Positions 36,665-44,775 are shown, counted from the first letter of the stretch. The stretch is DNA of 64,000 bases from Anaerolinea sp. (GCA_013822395.1 PNKK01000002.1:62001-126000); one strand, 5' to 3'. A program made the numbers and translations. Notes: a model not told the origin generated them from the sequence alone.

Positions 36665-38464
36665 CTAGCCGACCCTCGGCCGCCCCACGTTGCCGGCCCG
36701 CCCGGCGGGCGTCAGCGAGCCGCCCGAGCCGGCGAGGGCATCGCCTGACCCGACCCCGGCCGACTCCTCGACGACCGCCCGACCACGCCCGAGTCCCGTC
36801 GCGGCCCAGCCGATCGCGGGCCGCAGGAGCGCCTCCCGGATGCCGGCGGTGGCGCCGGCGGCCGCCAGCGAGGTCCGTGCGCCGCCGGAGGTGAACCGGA
36901 CGCCGGAGGCCCGGGCCGCCGCGACGGTGACGGCCTGCGCCGCGCCGGTGGCGGCCGGCGCCTGCCGGCTGATAGACGTCCAGGTGACGCCCACCCCGCG
37001 GGAGAGCCCGAGCTTGGCCGCGGTCCCGATCGAGGCGCGCCGGCCGACGACGGTAGCGATCGCCGGCCCGATGACCGTCTTGCTGCCTGACGCGGAGCCG
37101 CGCACGACCGCCCCGGCCGCGGTCGCCCCGGTTGCGGCCGGGGCGCCTGCGCCGGCCCCGCCCGCCGGCTGCGCGCCGGCCGAGCCGCCCGAGCGCGAGC
37201 TGGCACCCGTGTCGACGCCGCCCGCCGGCCGCAGCTCGGCGCTCGACCCCGACCGGGCCGGTGAGCCCGCGGCTGTGGCGCGCGTGACCACAGCGCCCCG
37301 GGCCGAGCCCGAGAGGCCGGCCGACAGGCCCATCGTGGAGGCGGCGATAACCTGGCCGGCGATGGCCGCTCCGGAGGCGCCCCGCTGTCCCTGCGCCGAG
37401 CCGCGGACCGCGACCGCGGCGGCCGCTGCCCGGGACGGGGACTTGCCGCCCGAGGCGGCCGCGCGGGGGACGACCGCGGCCGCGCTCGATCGCGCGGGAG
37501 ACTTGCCGCCGGACACGGACGATCGGCCGATCGGGGCCGTCGTGGCCGCTCCGGTGGTGCCCCTAGTGCCGGAAGCCGCGGCGCCCTGCGGTACGCCCGT
37601 GGTGGCCACTCCAGTGGCGGTCATGGTGCCGGCAGCGAGGGCGCGCGCGACGACCGCGGTGGCGGACGGGCGGCTGATCGCGATCGCCGAGCTTACGACC
37701 CCTCGCGCGACCGGGGCGGCGCTGCCCGGGCCGGTGGCGGACTTCGCCCCCGACGCCGCGGCCCCGACGGGCCGGCGGGCGACCGAGCCGGAGGAGGCCA
37801 TTCGGGCGCCGGCCGTCTCGGCGCGTGATGCCTGGGCCGCGGCGCTCGCCCTCGCAGGTGACTTGCCGCCCGAGGCGGCCGCGCTGGGAGCGATCGCCGA
37901 GACGGACGCCCGGGCCGGGCTCTTGCCGCCGAGCGCCGACGCCCGGCTGACGGCTGCGGCCGCGGCCGCGCCCGAGAGGTTCTGCGGCACCGAGTAGTCG
38001 ACTTCGAGGTACACGAAGTCGAGCCGCGCGGTGGACGCGGTCGTGGTGTTGCCGCGGCTGTACCGGACGCGCGCCTTGAGGAGCGTCGAGGCGGACCGCA
38101 GGTCGGCGAGGGTGACGCCCGAGAGCGTCGTCGTGATCGTCGTCTGCGCGGTCGCGCCCGACGTCGCCTCGGTGCCCGAAGTGGCGCCGTTGTTGCGCCC
38201 CTGGATGCCGAGCACGAGGCCGGTGATCGCGGCGGTGGCGCCGATCCGGCAGAACATCCGGACGGCGGTGATCGTCGCCCCGTCCGGGATGTCGGACGCG
38301 GCGAGGTCCGGGAAGCCGAAGTCGCCCGAGAGGGTGGTGTTCTTCGTGCTCGACGCGATCGTGGCATAGACCGCGTCGGCCGTCAGCGCGTAGGCGTTGG
38401 CCGGGTTCGTCCAGCCGGTCGCGACGACGGCGTGGGCGTTAGCGGCCTTCTGGACGGTCGGCAT
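36665..38464 (-). CDS. Virion protein with a long Ala/Ser/Gly repeat tail
   Basis: A 599-residue protein. Residues 1-160 are a beta-sandwich (TITAVRMFCRIGATAAITGL, RLDFVYLEVDYSV). Residues 165-599 are low-complexity repeats of about 22-25 residues built from A, S, G, T, V with spaced arginines. The motif GGKSPARAS or a close form recurs at least five times. The length and position among head genes suggest a fibre-like decoration of the capsid or neck. No enzyme motif. Confidence 0.7.
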   Translation of the reverse strand: MPTVQKAANAHAVVATGWTNPANAYALTADAVYATIASSTKNTTLSGDFGFPDLAASDIPDGATITAVRMFCRIGATAAITGLVLGIQGRNNGATSGTEATSGATAQTTITTTLSGVTLADLRSASTLLKARVRYSRGNTTTASTARLDFVYLEVDYSVPQNLSGAAAAAAVSRASALGGKSPARASVSAIAPSAAASGGKSPARASAAAQASRAETAGARMASSGSVARRPVGAAASGAKSATGPGSAAPVARGVVSSAIAISRPSATAVVARALAAGTMTATGVATTGVPQGAAASGTRGTTGAATTAPIGRSSVSGGKSPARSSAAAVVPRAAASGGKSPSRAAAAAVAVRGSAQGQRGASGAAIAGQVIAASTMGLSAGLSGSARGAVVTRATAAGSPARSGSSAELRPAGGVDTGASSRSGGSAGAQPAGGAGAGAPAATGATAAGAVVRGSASGSKTVIGPAIATVVGRRASIGTAAKLGLSRGVGVTWTSISRQAPAATGAAQAVTVAAARASGVRFTSGGARTSLAAAGATAGIREALLRPAIGWAATGLGRGRAVVEESAGVGSGDALAGSGGSLTPAGRAGNVGRPRVG

Positions 38465-38690
38465 GGGCCAGCTCCGGGCGCATCAGGCTGTGGTTCCACG
38501 CCCGGGCCGGGTGCCGCCCGAGGGACAGGCCGAAGGGGCCCAGGTGGAGGTCCAGATACGGGCCGTAGGGCCCGGCTTCGGCGACGCGCGTGCAAGGGTC
38601 GACGTGGACGCCCAGGCTGAGCGTCCGGTCGAAGGCGTACTGGACCATCCACCACGGTCCGTAGGCCACGCCCCAGCGGCGGGTGAACAT
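38439..38690 (-). CDS. Small phage protein, unknown
   Basis: An 83-residue protein rich in aromatic residues (RRWGVAYGPWWMVQYAFDRT, GPYGPYLDLHLGPFGLSLG). Preceded by GAGGAGGG and overlapping the next gene by 26 bases. No family recognised. Confidence 0.55.
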   Translation of the reverse strand: MFTRRWGVAYGPWWMVQYAFDRTLSLGVHVDPCTRVAEAGPYGPYLDLHLGPFGLSLGRHPARAWNHSLMRPELAHADRPEGR

Positions 38691-38717
38691 GGCCGCCCTC
38701 CTCGCCCGGAGGGCCGG

Positions 38718-39317
38718 CTACGCGGGCAGCGCGACGTCCAGGTCAGAGACGGTGTACGTGCCCTGGGCTCCGAACGTCTCGGGGGTGATCTTCTGGACCG
38801 TCGCGTGGCCGATCGAGGTGATGTCGATCGCCGCGCCGCCGCTGGTCGCGGCGAGCGTGAACGAGTCAGTCAGGACATCGCGGACGTAGTAGATCGTGCC
38901 GGCCGTCAGGCCGCCCGGGATCGACCCGCCGTCCGGGAACACGACGACCGGCTGGTTGAGCGTGTAGCCGTGGGCCGGACAGTCGATCACGTTGGTCGCG
39001 ATGTCGTCGACGCTCATTCGCTTCGGGGTGTCGGACCCGAGCGGGATCATGCCGCCGAACGTCCCGCCGCTCGCGAGGGTCCAGAACCCGGCCCACGCGA
39101 TCGTCGCGCCCGCGGGCACGTCGAACACCGGGGCGTTGCTGTTGTCGAGGTTGCCGGCCGCGGCGGCGTTCCACGTGTGCGCCTTGCGCGCATACGCGGG
39201 GCTGCCGCCGGCGACTTCGTTCGCCCCGGTCGCCGAGTAGCCGGTGTGGAGCGAGAGGAAGCCGTAGGCCCCCGCGAAGGCATCGAGCATCGTGTTCTTG
39301 GCGGCGTCGGTGAGCAT
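38718..39317 (-). CDS. Phage virion protein
   Basis: A 199-residue beta-rich protein (NTMLDAFAGAYGFLSLHTGY, AIAWAGFWTLASGGTFGGMI, GTIYYVRDVLTDSFTLAATS). The FTLAATSGG element is common in fibre and head-decoration proteins. Role inferred from location among head genes. Confidence 0.6.
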   Translation of the reverse strand: MLTDAAKNTMLDAFAGAYGFLSLHTGYSATGANEVAGGSPAYARKAHTWNAAAAGNLDNSNAPVFDVPAGATIAWAGFWTLASGGTFGGMIPLGSDTPKRMSVDDIATNVIDCPAHGYTLNQPVVVFPDGGSIPGGLTAGTIYYVRDVLTDSFTLAATSGGAAIDITSIGHATVQKITPETFGAQGTYTVSDLDVALPA

Positions 39318-39329
39318 CGGGGAGTCCTT

Positions 39330-39404
39330 TCAGCGGGGCCCGTTGCGGGCGCCGATGGGGATGAGCAGGGCGAGTGCGGTGGCCAGCCCGAGGACACGCC
39401 GCAT
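39330..39404 (-). CDS. 24-residue hydrophobic peptide
   Basis: The frame MRRVLGLATALALLIPIGAR plus four residues is signal-peptide or single-helix-like and starts just after the preceding gene stop. Too short for the track and may not be translated. Confidence 0.3.
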   Translation of the reverse strand: MRRVLGLATALALLIPIGARNGPR

Positions 39405-39406
39405 GC

Positions 39407-39706
39407 TCAGGCCGCTCCCCACGCGCACAGCGTGCCGGCGGTCGCGCCGTTGACGCCGATGCTGGTGATGGCCTGCCCGGTGAGGGTGAGCGGCACGTTG
39501 GCCGGCAGCGGGAAGCCGGTCGACCCGGCCGCGTTGGCTGCCGCGCCGTTGATCCGGATGAAGCAGGCGACGGTGGCGATGAGGGTCACCTGGCTCACCC
39601 CGCCACGCGTGGTGAACGCGAGCGAGGCGCCGACACCACCACCGGGGATGGCGACGGCGACCTGCTCGCCCGCGGGGTACGACGCCGACACCCGCAGGTA
39701 GCTCAC
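39407..39706 (-). CDS. Small beta-rich virion protein
   Basis: A 99-residue protein (SASYPAGEQVAVAIPGGGVG, ACFIRINGAAANAAGSTGFP) whose pattern is common in head decoration proteins. It overlaps the previous gene by four bases. Confidence 0.55.
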   Translation of the reverse strand: MSYLRVSASYPAGEQVAVAIPGGGVGASLAFTTRGGVSQVTLIATVACFIRINGAAANAAGSTGFPLPANVPLTLTGQAITSIGVNGATAGTLCAWGAA

Positions 39707-40086
39707 AGGATGGTCGCTCCCCGGGTGGCCGCGAGTTCCTCGGCCTCCGCCTCAGAGCACGTCGCGATGCCATCGTCGACGCGCAGGAATGAGCCGTCGG
39801 CGAGTCCGACGGAGGTCACGTGGAATGGGAACCGGACCTGGACGGAGCCCGACGGCGGAGGAGCGACCTCGGGCTCGACCTCGGGCTCGACCTCGGGCTC
39901 GACCTCGGGCTCGACCTCGGGCTCGACCTCGGGCTCGACCTCGGGCTCGACCTCGGCAGGCGGGGCGATCTCCGGCTCAGCAGTGGCCTCCTGGGCCGCG
40001 GTCTCCTCGTCGGGCGTCTCGCCCGACTCGGGCTCGACCGCAGCCGAGGTCTCGTCAATGGGCGCAGCGGCCCGGCTGCGGCTCAC
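39703..40086 (-). CDS. Acidic protein with an EVEP repeat
   Basis: A 127-residue protein: a Glu-rich disordered N-terminal region, seven tandem EVEP units plus EVAP, then a compact C-terminal domain (VQVRFPFHVTSVGLADGSFL, CSEAEAEELAATRG). Likely a structural or assembly protein with a flexible linker. The repeat is encoded by nearly identical 12-base units. Confidence 0.6.
   Translation of the reverse strand: MSRSRAAAPIDETSAAVEPESGETPDEETAAQEATAEPEIAPPAEVEPEVEPEVEPEVEPEVEPEVEPEVEPEVAPPPSGSVQVRFPFHVTSVGLADGSFLRVDDGIATCSEAEAEELAATRGATIL
39866..39955. repeat. 12-bp minisatellite encoding EVEP
   Basis: About seven and a half head-to-tail copies of TCGGGCTCGACC on the plus strand. Copies are nearly identical at DNA level, so copy number can vary by slippage without changing the frame. 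Confidence 0.9.
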
Positions 40087-40295
40087 TTGTTCACCGTGAC
40101 GCCGGCACTCGTCTGCGCGGCGGCCAGCACGGTCGGCACGCCGGTGTTGGCGCCGCCGGCCGTGACGCCGGAGTGGATGTGGGCGTTGAGCTTGCTGCGG
40201 AGCTCGGTCACGTCGGCGACGAGCGCGTTCACCTGCGCCACGAGGACGCTGATCACGCGGCTCGGGCTATCCGAGACGACTGGCGTCGGAGGCAT
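40083..40295 (-). CDS. Small protein with coiled coil and HIHS motif
   Basis: A 70-residue protein. The helix VISVLVAQVNALVADVTELR is followed by KLNAHIHSGVTAGGANTGVP, the short trimer-forming pattern found at the ends of head or baseplate spikes. Overlaps the EVEP gene by four bases. Confidence 0.6.
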   Translation of the reverse strand: MPPTPVVSDSPSRVISVLVAQVNALVADVTELRSKLNAHIHSGVTAGGANTGVPTVLAAAQTSAGVTVNK

Positions 40296-40325
40296 CTTTT
40301 CTGGTGCTCCTTTGTGTCATGCGTC

Positions 40326-40362
40326 CGTCTGGGGGCGGGGAGGAGGTGCCCGCCCCCAGACG
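40326..40362 (-). terminator. 14-bp hairpin after the capsid gene
   Basis: CGTCTGGGGGCGGG pairs perfectly with CCCGCCCCCAGACG across a nine-base loop, 14 bases after the capsid stop. As with the hairpin after the tail tube, it follows a gene for an abundant virion protein. Confidence 0.7.
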
Positions 40363-40375
40363 ACATTGAGGAGGG

Positions 40376-41620
40376 TTAGATGCGCACCTTGGCGTTGAAC
40401 AGCGGCGCCTTCACGGCGAGGCCGAACATCGCGAACATGACGTACAGCCGGGTGAGGGCGCCGTTCACCCCGACCGGGATCTCCAGGGTCGTGATGCTGT
40501 CCGAGCCAAGCCACGGCGCGGACAGGGTGTCCTCGTCGAGGACGTAGATGTCCTCGCGGCTGGGGGACACGAGGGTGTACGTGCCGATCCCGTTGCCGGG
40601 CACCGTCACGATCGGCAGCGGGCCGGCGGCCGTGAGGACGCTCCCGAAGTCGAGGCCCTGCGCACCGGCGGCGCCGGGGTTCTGGCGGATCGTCGCGAGC
40701 AGCTCGTTGACCCAGTCGCTGTAGCGACCCGGCCGCATCGCGATCGCGGTCGGCAGGCCGCCGTTGTCGAGCACGCCCGCGATGGCGGTGTTGAAGGCGG
40801 CGATGTAGCTGCTGCCGCCCTTCTCGACGACGACCGGGTTGGCCGCCGCGTTCGGGGTGCCGAGCAGGAAGCGCAGGCCGGTGAAGCTGTTGGCGTCGTA
40901 GGCGCCTTCCTCATCGGCCGCCGTCTTGGCCGCGGTCGTGGCGTTGCCCTGGAAGATCGTCCGCTGGAGCTTCGAGCTGATGGCGATCACGCCACCGTTC
41001 AGCTCCTGGGCGAGGCTGTTGTACGGGGCGCCGCCCTGGGAGACCGCGAACTGCTGCTTGAGCGACACGCCGCGCCGGGTGGCGATGACGCCGATGTTGC
41101 TCGTCTTCTGGACGTAGGCTGACGTGTCGTCCGTCACGGTGCCCGTCTCGGTGATGAAGGCGGCGTCACCGTAGGACGTGATCTGGTTGTAGGCGTGGAC
41201 GAGGCCGTTCGCCGGCTCCTTCTGGATGCGGTCCCAGAACGGGAAGCGCTTGACGAACAGCGCGTAGAGGAGCGGCTCGAGGTCCTGCCGGATGAGCGCC
41301 GCGCCGCCGGTCGTGTCGAGCAGCTTGCGGATGCCCGGGTCGGACGCGGCGACCATGTTGAGGAGGCCGCTGTCGGCCTGCTTGCCAGCCTCGGCACCGG
41401 CCTGGACCTGGAGCATCTCCATGATCTGGTTCGTCGGCAGCGCCTTGAACTTGCTGCGGAGCTCGAGCTGCTTCATGCGCACGGCGCCGGCGTCGATCTC
41501 GGCCTGCGCGGCGGCACCATCCTTGCCCACGACGCCCTGCGGCGTGGCGGTCACCTTCTCGGTGTTCAGCGACTCCAGGGCCTTGGCGATGTCCTGGAGC
41601 TTCTCCATGATTGCGCTCAC
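40376..41620 (-). CDS. Major capsid protein
   Basis: A 414-residue protein following the prohead protease/scaffold gene. The N-terminal 75 residues are helical (KLQDIAKALESLNTEKVTAT), as in capsid delta or scaffold regions. The body contains LEPLLYALFVKRFPFWDRIQ, FITETGTVTDDTSAYVQKTS and ETLEIPVGVNG-like elements. The GTG at 41620 overlaps the upstream stop (GTGA). Size and position fit an HK97-fold capsid subunit. Confidence 0.8.
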   Translation of the reverse strand: MSAIMEKLQDIAKALESLNTEKVTATPQGVVGKDGAAAQAEIDAGAVRMKQLELRSKFKALPTNQIMEMLQVQAGAEAGKQADSGLLNMVAASDPGIRKLLDTTGGAALIRQDLEPLLYALFVKRFPFWDRIQKEPANGLVHAYNQITSYGDAAFITETGTVTDDTSAYVQKTSNIGVIATRRGVSLKQQFAVSQGGAPYNSLAQELNGGVIAISSKLQRTIFQGNATTAAKTAADEEGAYDANSFTGLRFLLGTPNAAANPVVVEKGGSSYIAAFNTAIAGVLDNGGLPTAIAMRPGRYSDWVNELLATIRQNPGAAGAQGLDFGSVLTAAGPLPIVTVPGNGIGTYTLVSPSREDIYVLDEDTLSAPWLGSDSITTLEIPVGVNGALTRLYVMFAMFGLAVKAPLFNAKVRI

Positions 41621-42846
41621 TTGACGTTCTCCTTCGGGGTGTGGGCGGCGTCGAGCGCGGCCGCCACGGCCGGCGCGAGCCACGGATAGGCGGTGGCCTT
41701 CTGGGTCACTGCCGCCACCGCCGCCTTGCGCCCGACAGGGAGCCTCAGCGCCTCAGTGAGCAGTTCCAGCGCCTTGCCGAGCTCGGCCGACCGCGCCTCC
41801 AGATCACCCTCCAGCTCACCGACCCGCTTGCGCAGGTCGGCGTTCGTGGAGAGGGCGGCCCGGAGCGCCTCGGTGGCCTTCTCGGTCACGGGCATGAGGC
41901 TGGCGAGCACAACGCTCGCCTCGTCCTCCTGATCGTCGGCAGCGGACTCGCCGCTGGCCGGCTCGTCGGCCGGTGTCTCAGCCGGCTCTGTCGCGGTCTC
42001 CCCGGTGGGGGCAGCGGACTCCGCGGGTTCGGTCGCCTGACCCTCCGCGGACTCCACGCTGGCCTCGGGTGCCTCGGTTTCGGTTTCGGTTTCGGTGGTC
42101 TCCTCGGGCGCCTCGCCCGAGTCAGTGGCCGTCTTGTCCACGTCGCCCTCCGCGCTGATCGGCTTGTCAGTCGCAGCGGCCATCAGGCGCTCCCGGGCGG
42201 CAGCCTCGTTGCGGAGGATGCCGGCCCGAATGCGGTCACCGAGCCCGCGCTCCTCGAGGTCGGCGGCGACGCCTTCCTCGGATGCATCGGCGGGCTGCCC
42301 ACGGAGCGCCTTGAGCGCCCGCGTCAGGACGTAGCTGCGTTGATTGGCCGGGATGCCCACGACGCTCGACTCGAGGAGCCGCACGCCATCGATGACGAAC
42401 GTCTCCTCGCCGCCCTTTGAGCTCCGACTGGCGCTCGTGACGTAGGCGCCGATCGAGAGCCCGAGCTTGCGGCCGGCCGCGATCGAGCGGTAGACCTTGC
42501 CGGCGCGCGGGTTCTCGTCGTCGCCGGCGACCCGGACCGTGATGTCGAGGTCATAGACATCGCCCGCCTCCGGGTCGGCGCGCTGCACGATCGCGGCACC
42601 GGTGACCGATCCGAAGATGTCCTCCGGCACGCTCGTACCGTGGTTGAGGAAGACGGTCATGTTGTCGAGGGCGCTCTGGCGCATGGACTCCAGCGCGTTG
42701 AGCGTCAGCTCGTCACCCTGGAGGTCGCGGATCGTGCTCGACGTGGTCCCCGACACGAACCGCTCGCCGGTCTGCTCGTCCTGCCAGGACTTCAGAACTC
42801 CGGTGAACAGCCGGAACTGGGCGTGCTTTGCGGTGTGGTCGCTCAT
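41617..42846 (-). CDS. Prohead protease with C-terminal scaffold region
   Basis: A 409-residue protein. Residues 15-175 match HK97-family prohead protease: VFLNHGTSVPEDIFGSV with the histidine, then ESSVVGIPANQRSY with the serine. Residues 185-409 are Glu/Ala-rich and end in a coiled coil (LRKRVGELEGDLEARSAEL), as in fused scaffolds. Its ATG lies inside the dyad ATAC-N4-GTAT (P7), and a hairpin separates it from the upstream gene. Confidence 0.87.
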   Translation of the reverse strand: MSDHTAKHAQFRLFTGVLKSWQDEQTGERFVSGTTSSTIRDLQGDELTLNALESMRQSALDNMTVFLNHGTSVPEDIFGSVTGAAIVQRADPEAGDVYDLDITVRVAGDDENPRAGKVYRSIAAGRKLGLSIGAYVTSASRSSKGGEETFVIDGVRLLESSVVGIPANQRSYVLTRALKALRGQPADASEEGVAADLEERGLGDRIRAGILRNEAAARERLMAAATDKPISAEGDVDKTATDSGEAPEETTETETETEAPEASVESAEGQATEPAESAAPTGETATEPAETPADEPASGESAADDQEDEASVVLASLMPVTEKATEALRAALSTNADLRKRVGELEGDLEARSAELGKALELLTEALRLPVGRKAAVAAVTQKATAYPWLAPAVAAALDAAHTPKENVK

Positions 42847-42856
42847 ACCAGCGTAT
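42845..42856 (-). promoter_or_regulatory. ATAC-N4-GTAT dyad over the prohead protease start (P7)
   Basis: Minus strand ATACGCTGGTAT, whose last two bases are the first two of the ATG start codon. This is the same phase as at P6 (GTATGAGC in both). The -35 and -10 are not clear here. Confidence 0.55.
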
Positions 42857-42880
42857 GAGGCACCATCCGCGACGACGGGT

Positions 42881-42918
42881 CAACAGGCCCGCAGTCTGCG
42901 CGAGTGACGGGCCTGTTG
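42881..42918 (-). terminator. Hairpin between accessory and head modules
   Basis: CAACAGGCCCG and CGGGCCTGTTG form a perfect 11-base stem with a 16-base loop, between the 42941 gene and the prohead protease. It probably separates two transcription units, as a new operator site follows. Confidence 0.6.
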
Positions 42919-42940
42919 CGGAGTCGAGACGCCTAGAGCG

Positions 42941-43327
42941 TTAGCCGCGGACGAAGTCGATCAGCCAGGGCCGCAGGATCGTCCACCGCGAGACGCCCCC
43001 CTCCGCGGCATCATTGCGGCGCCGCAGTTCGACCAGCACTTCTCGGCTGTAGTCAGGCCGGCGGAACAGGAGCCAGGCGATGACGAGCCAGCCAACGATC
43101 GGCACGAACAGCAGGGCGATGCCGAGAAAGCCCAGCCGGAGAGCTCCCGCCACCACGGCGCCGGCGGCCCTGACCAGCCACAGCGCCGCCCACCAGAGGA
43201 TGACCAGCGGTACCCAGAGGCCGTACTGGACGATCCATACGGGAACCGCGATCGCGACTCGCACGGCGCGGTTGCCCTTGATGGCGAGGAACAGGTCCCG
43301 GGCGCGGGGTGCGGCTTGATCCATCAC
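42941..43327 (-). CDS. Small phage membrane protein
   Basis: A 128-residue protein with three likely transmembrane helices (AIAVPVWIVQYGLWVPLVIL, WLVRAAGAVVAGAL, GFLGIALLFVPIVGWLVIAW) and a basic cytoplasmic tail. It may affect superinfection or lysis timing, but nothing specific is seen. Confidence 0.6.
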   Translation of the reverse strand: MMDQAAPRARDLFLAIKGNRAVRVAIAVPVWIVQYGLWVPLVILWWAALWLVRAAGAVVAGALRLGFLGIALLFVPIVGWLVIAWLLFRRPDYSREVLVELRRRNDAAEGGVSRWTILRPWLIDFVRG

Positions 43328-43518
43328 TCTCCCTCCGATGGTGGTGCCTGCTCATCATAGGGATCTCGTCGGCCGCCGCGCAGGAGTCTGAGCGCGATCC
43401 GCTGGAGCCGAAGCCTGGTGGCGAGCCGTCCGCCGCAGTGGTAGCAGCGGGCGGCCACGAGCGCGCCCAGGAAGTGCACCTCACGCCCGCAGCGGGGACA
43501 GCGTGCCCACGGCATCAC
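43324..43518 (-). CDS. Small zinc-ribbon protein
   Basis: A 64-residue protein with CPRCGREVHFLG and CYHCGGRL, a four-cysteine zinc ribbon, then a basic helix. It overlaps the membrane protein gene by four bases (ATGA). Probably binds nucleic acid or protein. Confidence 0.6.
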   Translation of the reverse strand: MMPWARCPRCGREVHFLGALVAARCYHCGGRLATRLRLQRIALRLLRGGRRDPYDEQAPPSEGE

Positions 43519-43749
43519 TCATTGCTCCTGGGTCACGCTTACGCGCCGGCCGGCTTGCCAGACCGAGCGCGTCGCCGGCTGCCCGTTCGGGGCCTCCCGG
43601 ACGAGGCGCGTCGGGATGCCGCGGACGAATGCCGTCGCCTCGCCGCTGCCGCAGTTACGACAACAGATGACTCGCCAGCGCGTCGGATCACCGGCCCGGT
43701 ACCGCATCGTGGACTCGATGTCTCCGCTACTACAGACGGAGCAGATCAC
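43519..43749 (-). CDS. Small zinc-ribbon protein
   Basis: A 76-residue protein with CSVCSSGD near residue 3 and CCRNCGSGEA near 29, forming a zinc ribbon. One of several small cysteine-rich proteins in this block. Function unknown. Confidence 0.55.
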   Translation of the reverse strand: MICSVCSSGDIESTMRYRAGDPTRWRVICCRNCGSGEATAFVRGIPTRLVREAPNGQPATRSVWQAGRRVSVTQEQ

Positions 43750-43755
43750 GGTGCC

Positions 43756-44049
43756 TTACCCGCGGGGCTCTGTGTCAACGACCGGACCTGCGGCCGCGAT
43801 CCCGATTTCCTCGGGCTGGACGTGAAAGGCCGCGCAGATCTCGCGGGCCAGCTCGCCTGCGGCCGCCGCGCCATGGACCGCCCGCGCGTAGGCGAAATGC
43901 CGCGCCACGACCCGTGGCGGAAGGTGGTGCTTGGCGGCCAGGGCCGCCAGCTCCTCGCAGACCCACTCGATCTCGGCCGGGTCGACCGTGCTCGTGTCGA
44001 GCCCGAGCAGCAGCAGTTCATCGCGGACGGCGGCGGCCTTCTTCCTCAT
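43756..44049 (-). CDS. Small helical protein with a portal-derived peptide
   Basis: A 97-residue helical protein (VRDELLLLGLDTSTVDPAEI, HLPPRVVARHFAYARAV). Residues 68-87 (LAREICAAFHVQPEEIGIA) match LARKICAVFHVQPQDIGIA of this phage's portal at 15 of 19 positions, and the DNA is also similar. The N-terminal half is not portal-like. Overlaps the next gene by four bases. Confidence 0.55.
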   Translation of the reverse strand: MRKKAAAVRDELLLLGLDTSTVDPAEIEWVCEELAALAAKHHLPPRVVARHFAYARAVHGAAAAGELAREICAAFHVQPEEIGIAAAGPVVDTEPRG

Positions 44050-44264
44050 TGTCGCCAGTGGTCATTCTCGCTGTGGGCGAAGGGCGCTGGCAGGTCGATC
44101 CAGCGCCGGCAGATGGTACAGCGCGGGAACGACGTGCAGCGCTCGCACCTGATGCGACCGTCATCACCGACGGCCAGGCGCGCCGGGTCCGGGTTGCCGC
44201 ACGGGCACGGTGAGGTGTCGCCCCACCGGTCGCGGAGGAAGTCTACGTCGAGCTTAGTGTCCAT
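44046..44264 (-). CDS. Small multi-cysteine zinc protein
   Basis: A 72-residue protein with CPCGN, CERC and CTICRRW, up to two zinc sites. The ATG at 44264 is six bases downstream of the P2 -10, so its mRNA is predicted to be leaderless. No ribosome site is present. Confidence 0.58.
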   Translation of the reverse strand: MDTKLDVDFLRDRWGDTSPCPCGNPDPARLAVGDDGRIRCERCTSFPRCTICRRWIDLPAPFAHSENDHWRQ

Positions 44265-44270
44265 GAGCAA

Positions 44271-44310
44271 AGCCTACCACCATCAGGTGGTGGTGTCAAT
44301 ACTATTGTAT
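44271..44310 (-). promoter_or_regulatory. Promoter P2 with ATAC-N4-GTAT operator
   Basis: Minus strand: -35 TTGACA (44299-44294), 17-base spacer ending GGTGG, -10 TAGGCT (44276-44271). The dyad is ATACAATAGTAT as read on the minus strand (44310-44299), abutting the -35. The start codon of the 44264 gene follows the -10 by six bases. The spacer is itself a partial inverted repeat (CCACCACC/GGTGG). Confidence 0.77.
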
Positions 44311-44775
44311 GACCACGGACACACGGCAGAGCCCCCGCGCCAGCTCGCCGCAGACCGCAGCGAACGTCTCGTCTGAGAGGTCGATGATCCGCCCAGAACA
44401 GGCGCACCAGTCGTCGAGGGCCACCGTTGCCGTGCCGGCCCGACCCGTCACGAGGGCCGTCGACCCGCGCCACGCGCCGATACGGAGTGGCGGGCCAGCC
44501 GCGGCATGCGCGCCGTCAGGACCGGTGGCGTACCAGGACGCGACACCCTGCACAGACACCGCTATAGGCGGAGGGCTGAGGGAAGGGGCGCCGCCGGGCA
44601 CTGGGTCAGGGTAGGGATGCCATTCCGGTCGGGCTGGATGCCGCTCGGACGGCGGCGCCCCGCTCTGTACCTGCTGCACAGCAGCATCAGGGACAGAGCG
44701 CGGAGCCGCGTCGGCCTGGCCGGCGACGTAGCCCGCGAAAAAGGCGGCGAGGATGACGATGGCGAGGCGTCTCAT
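44302..44775 (-). CDS. Secreted RlpA-like double-psi beta-barrel protein
   Basis: A 157-residue protein with a signal peptide (MRRLAIVILAAFFAGYVAGQ), a proline-rich linker and a C-terminal double-psi barrel: VQGVASWYATGPDGAHAAAG, TATVALDDWCACSGRIIDLS, FAAVCGELARG. RlpA-type domains bind or cleave peptidoglycan strands. In a prophage it may change the lysogen's cell wall or help lysis. Transcribed ahead of P2, which overlaps its 3' end. Confidence 0.7.
   Translation of the reverse strand: MRRLAIVILAAFFAGYVAGQADAAPRSVPDAAVQQVQSGAPPSERHPARPEWHPYPDPVPGGAPSLSPPPIAVSVQGVASWYATGPDGAHAAAGPPLRIGAWRGSTALVTGRAGTATVALDDWCACSGRIIDLSDETFAAVCGELARGLCRVSVVIQ

Noticed and set aside
36690-37997. 435-codon plus-strand frame in the repeat gene
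   Set aside because: Mirror of the low-complexity Ala/Gly repeat on the other strand. The minus frame has a proper N-terminal domain and operon position.
39866-39955. CRISPR or phage att repeat
   Set aside because: Contiguous 12-base units in frame within a gene, coding EVEP.
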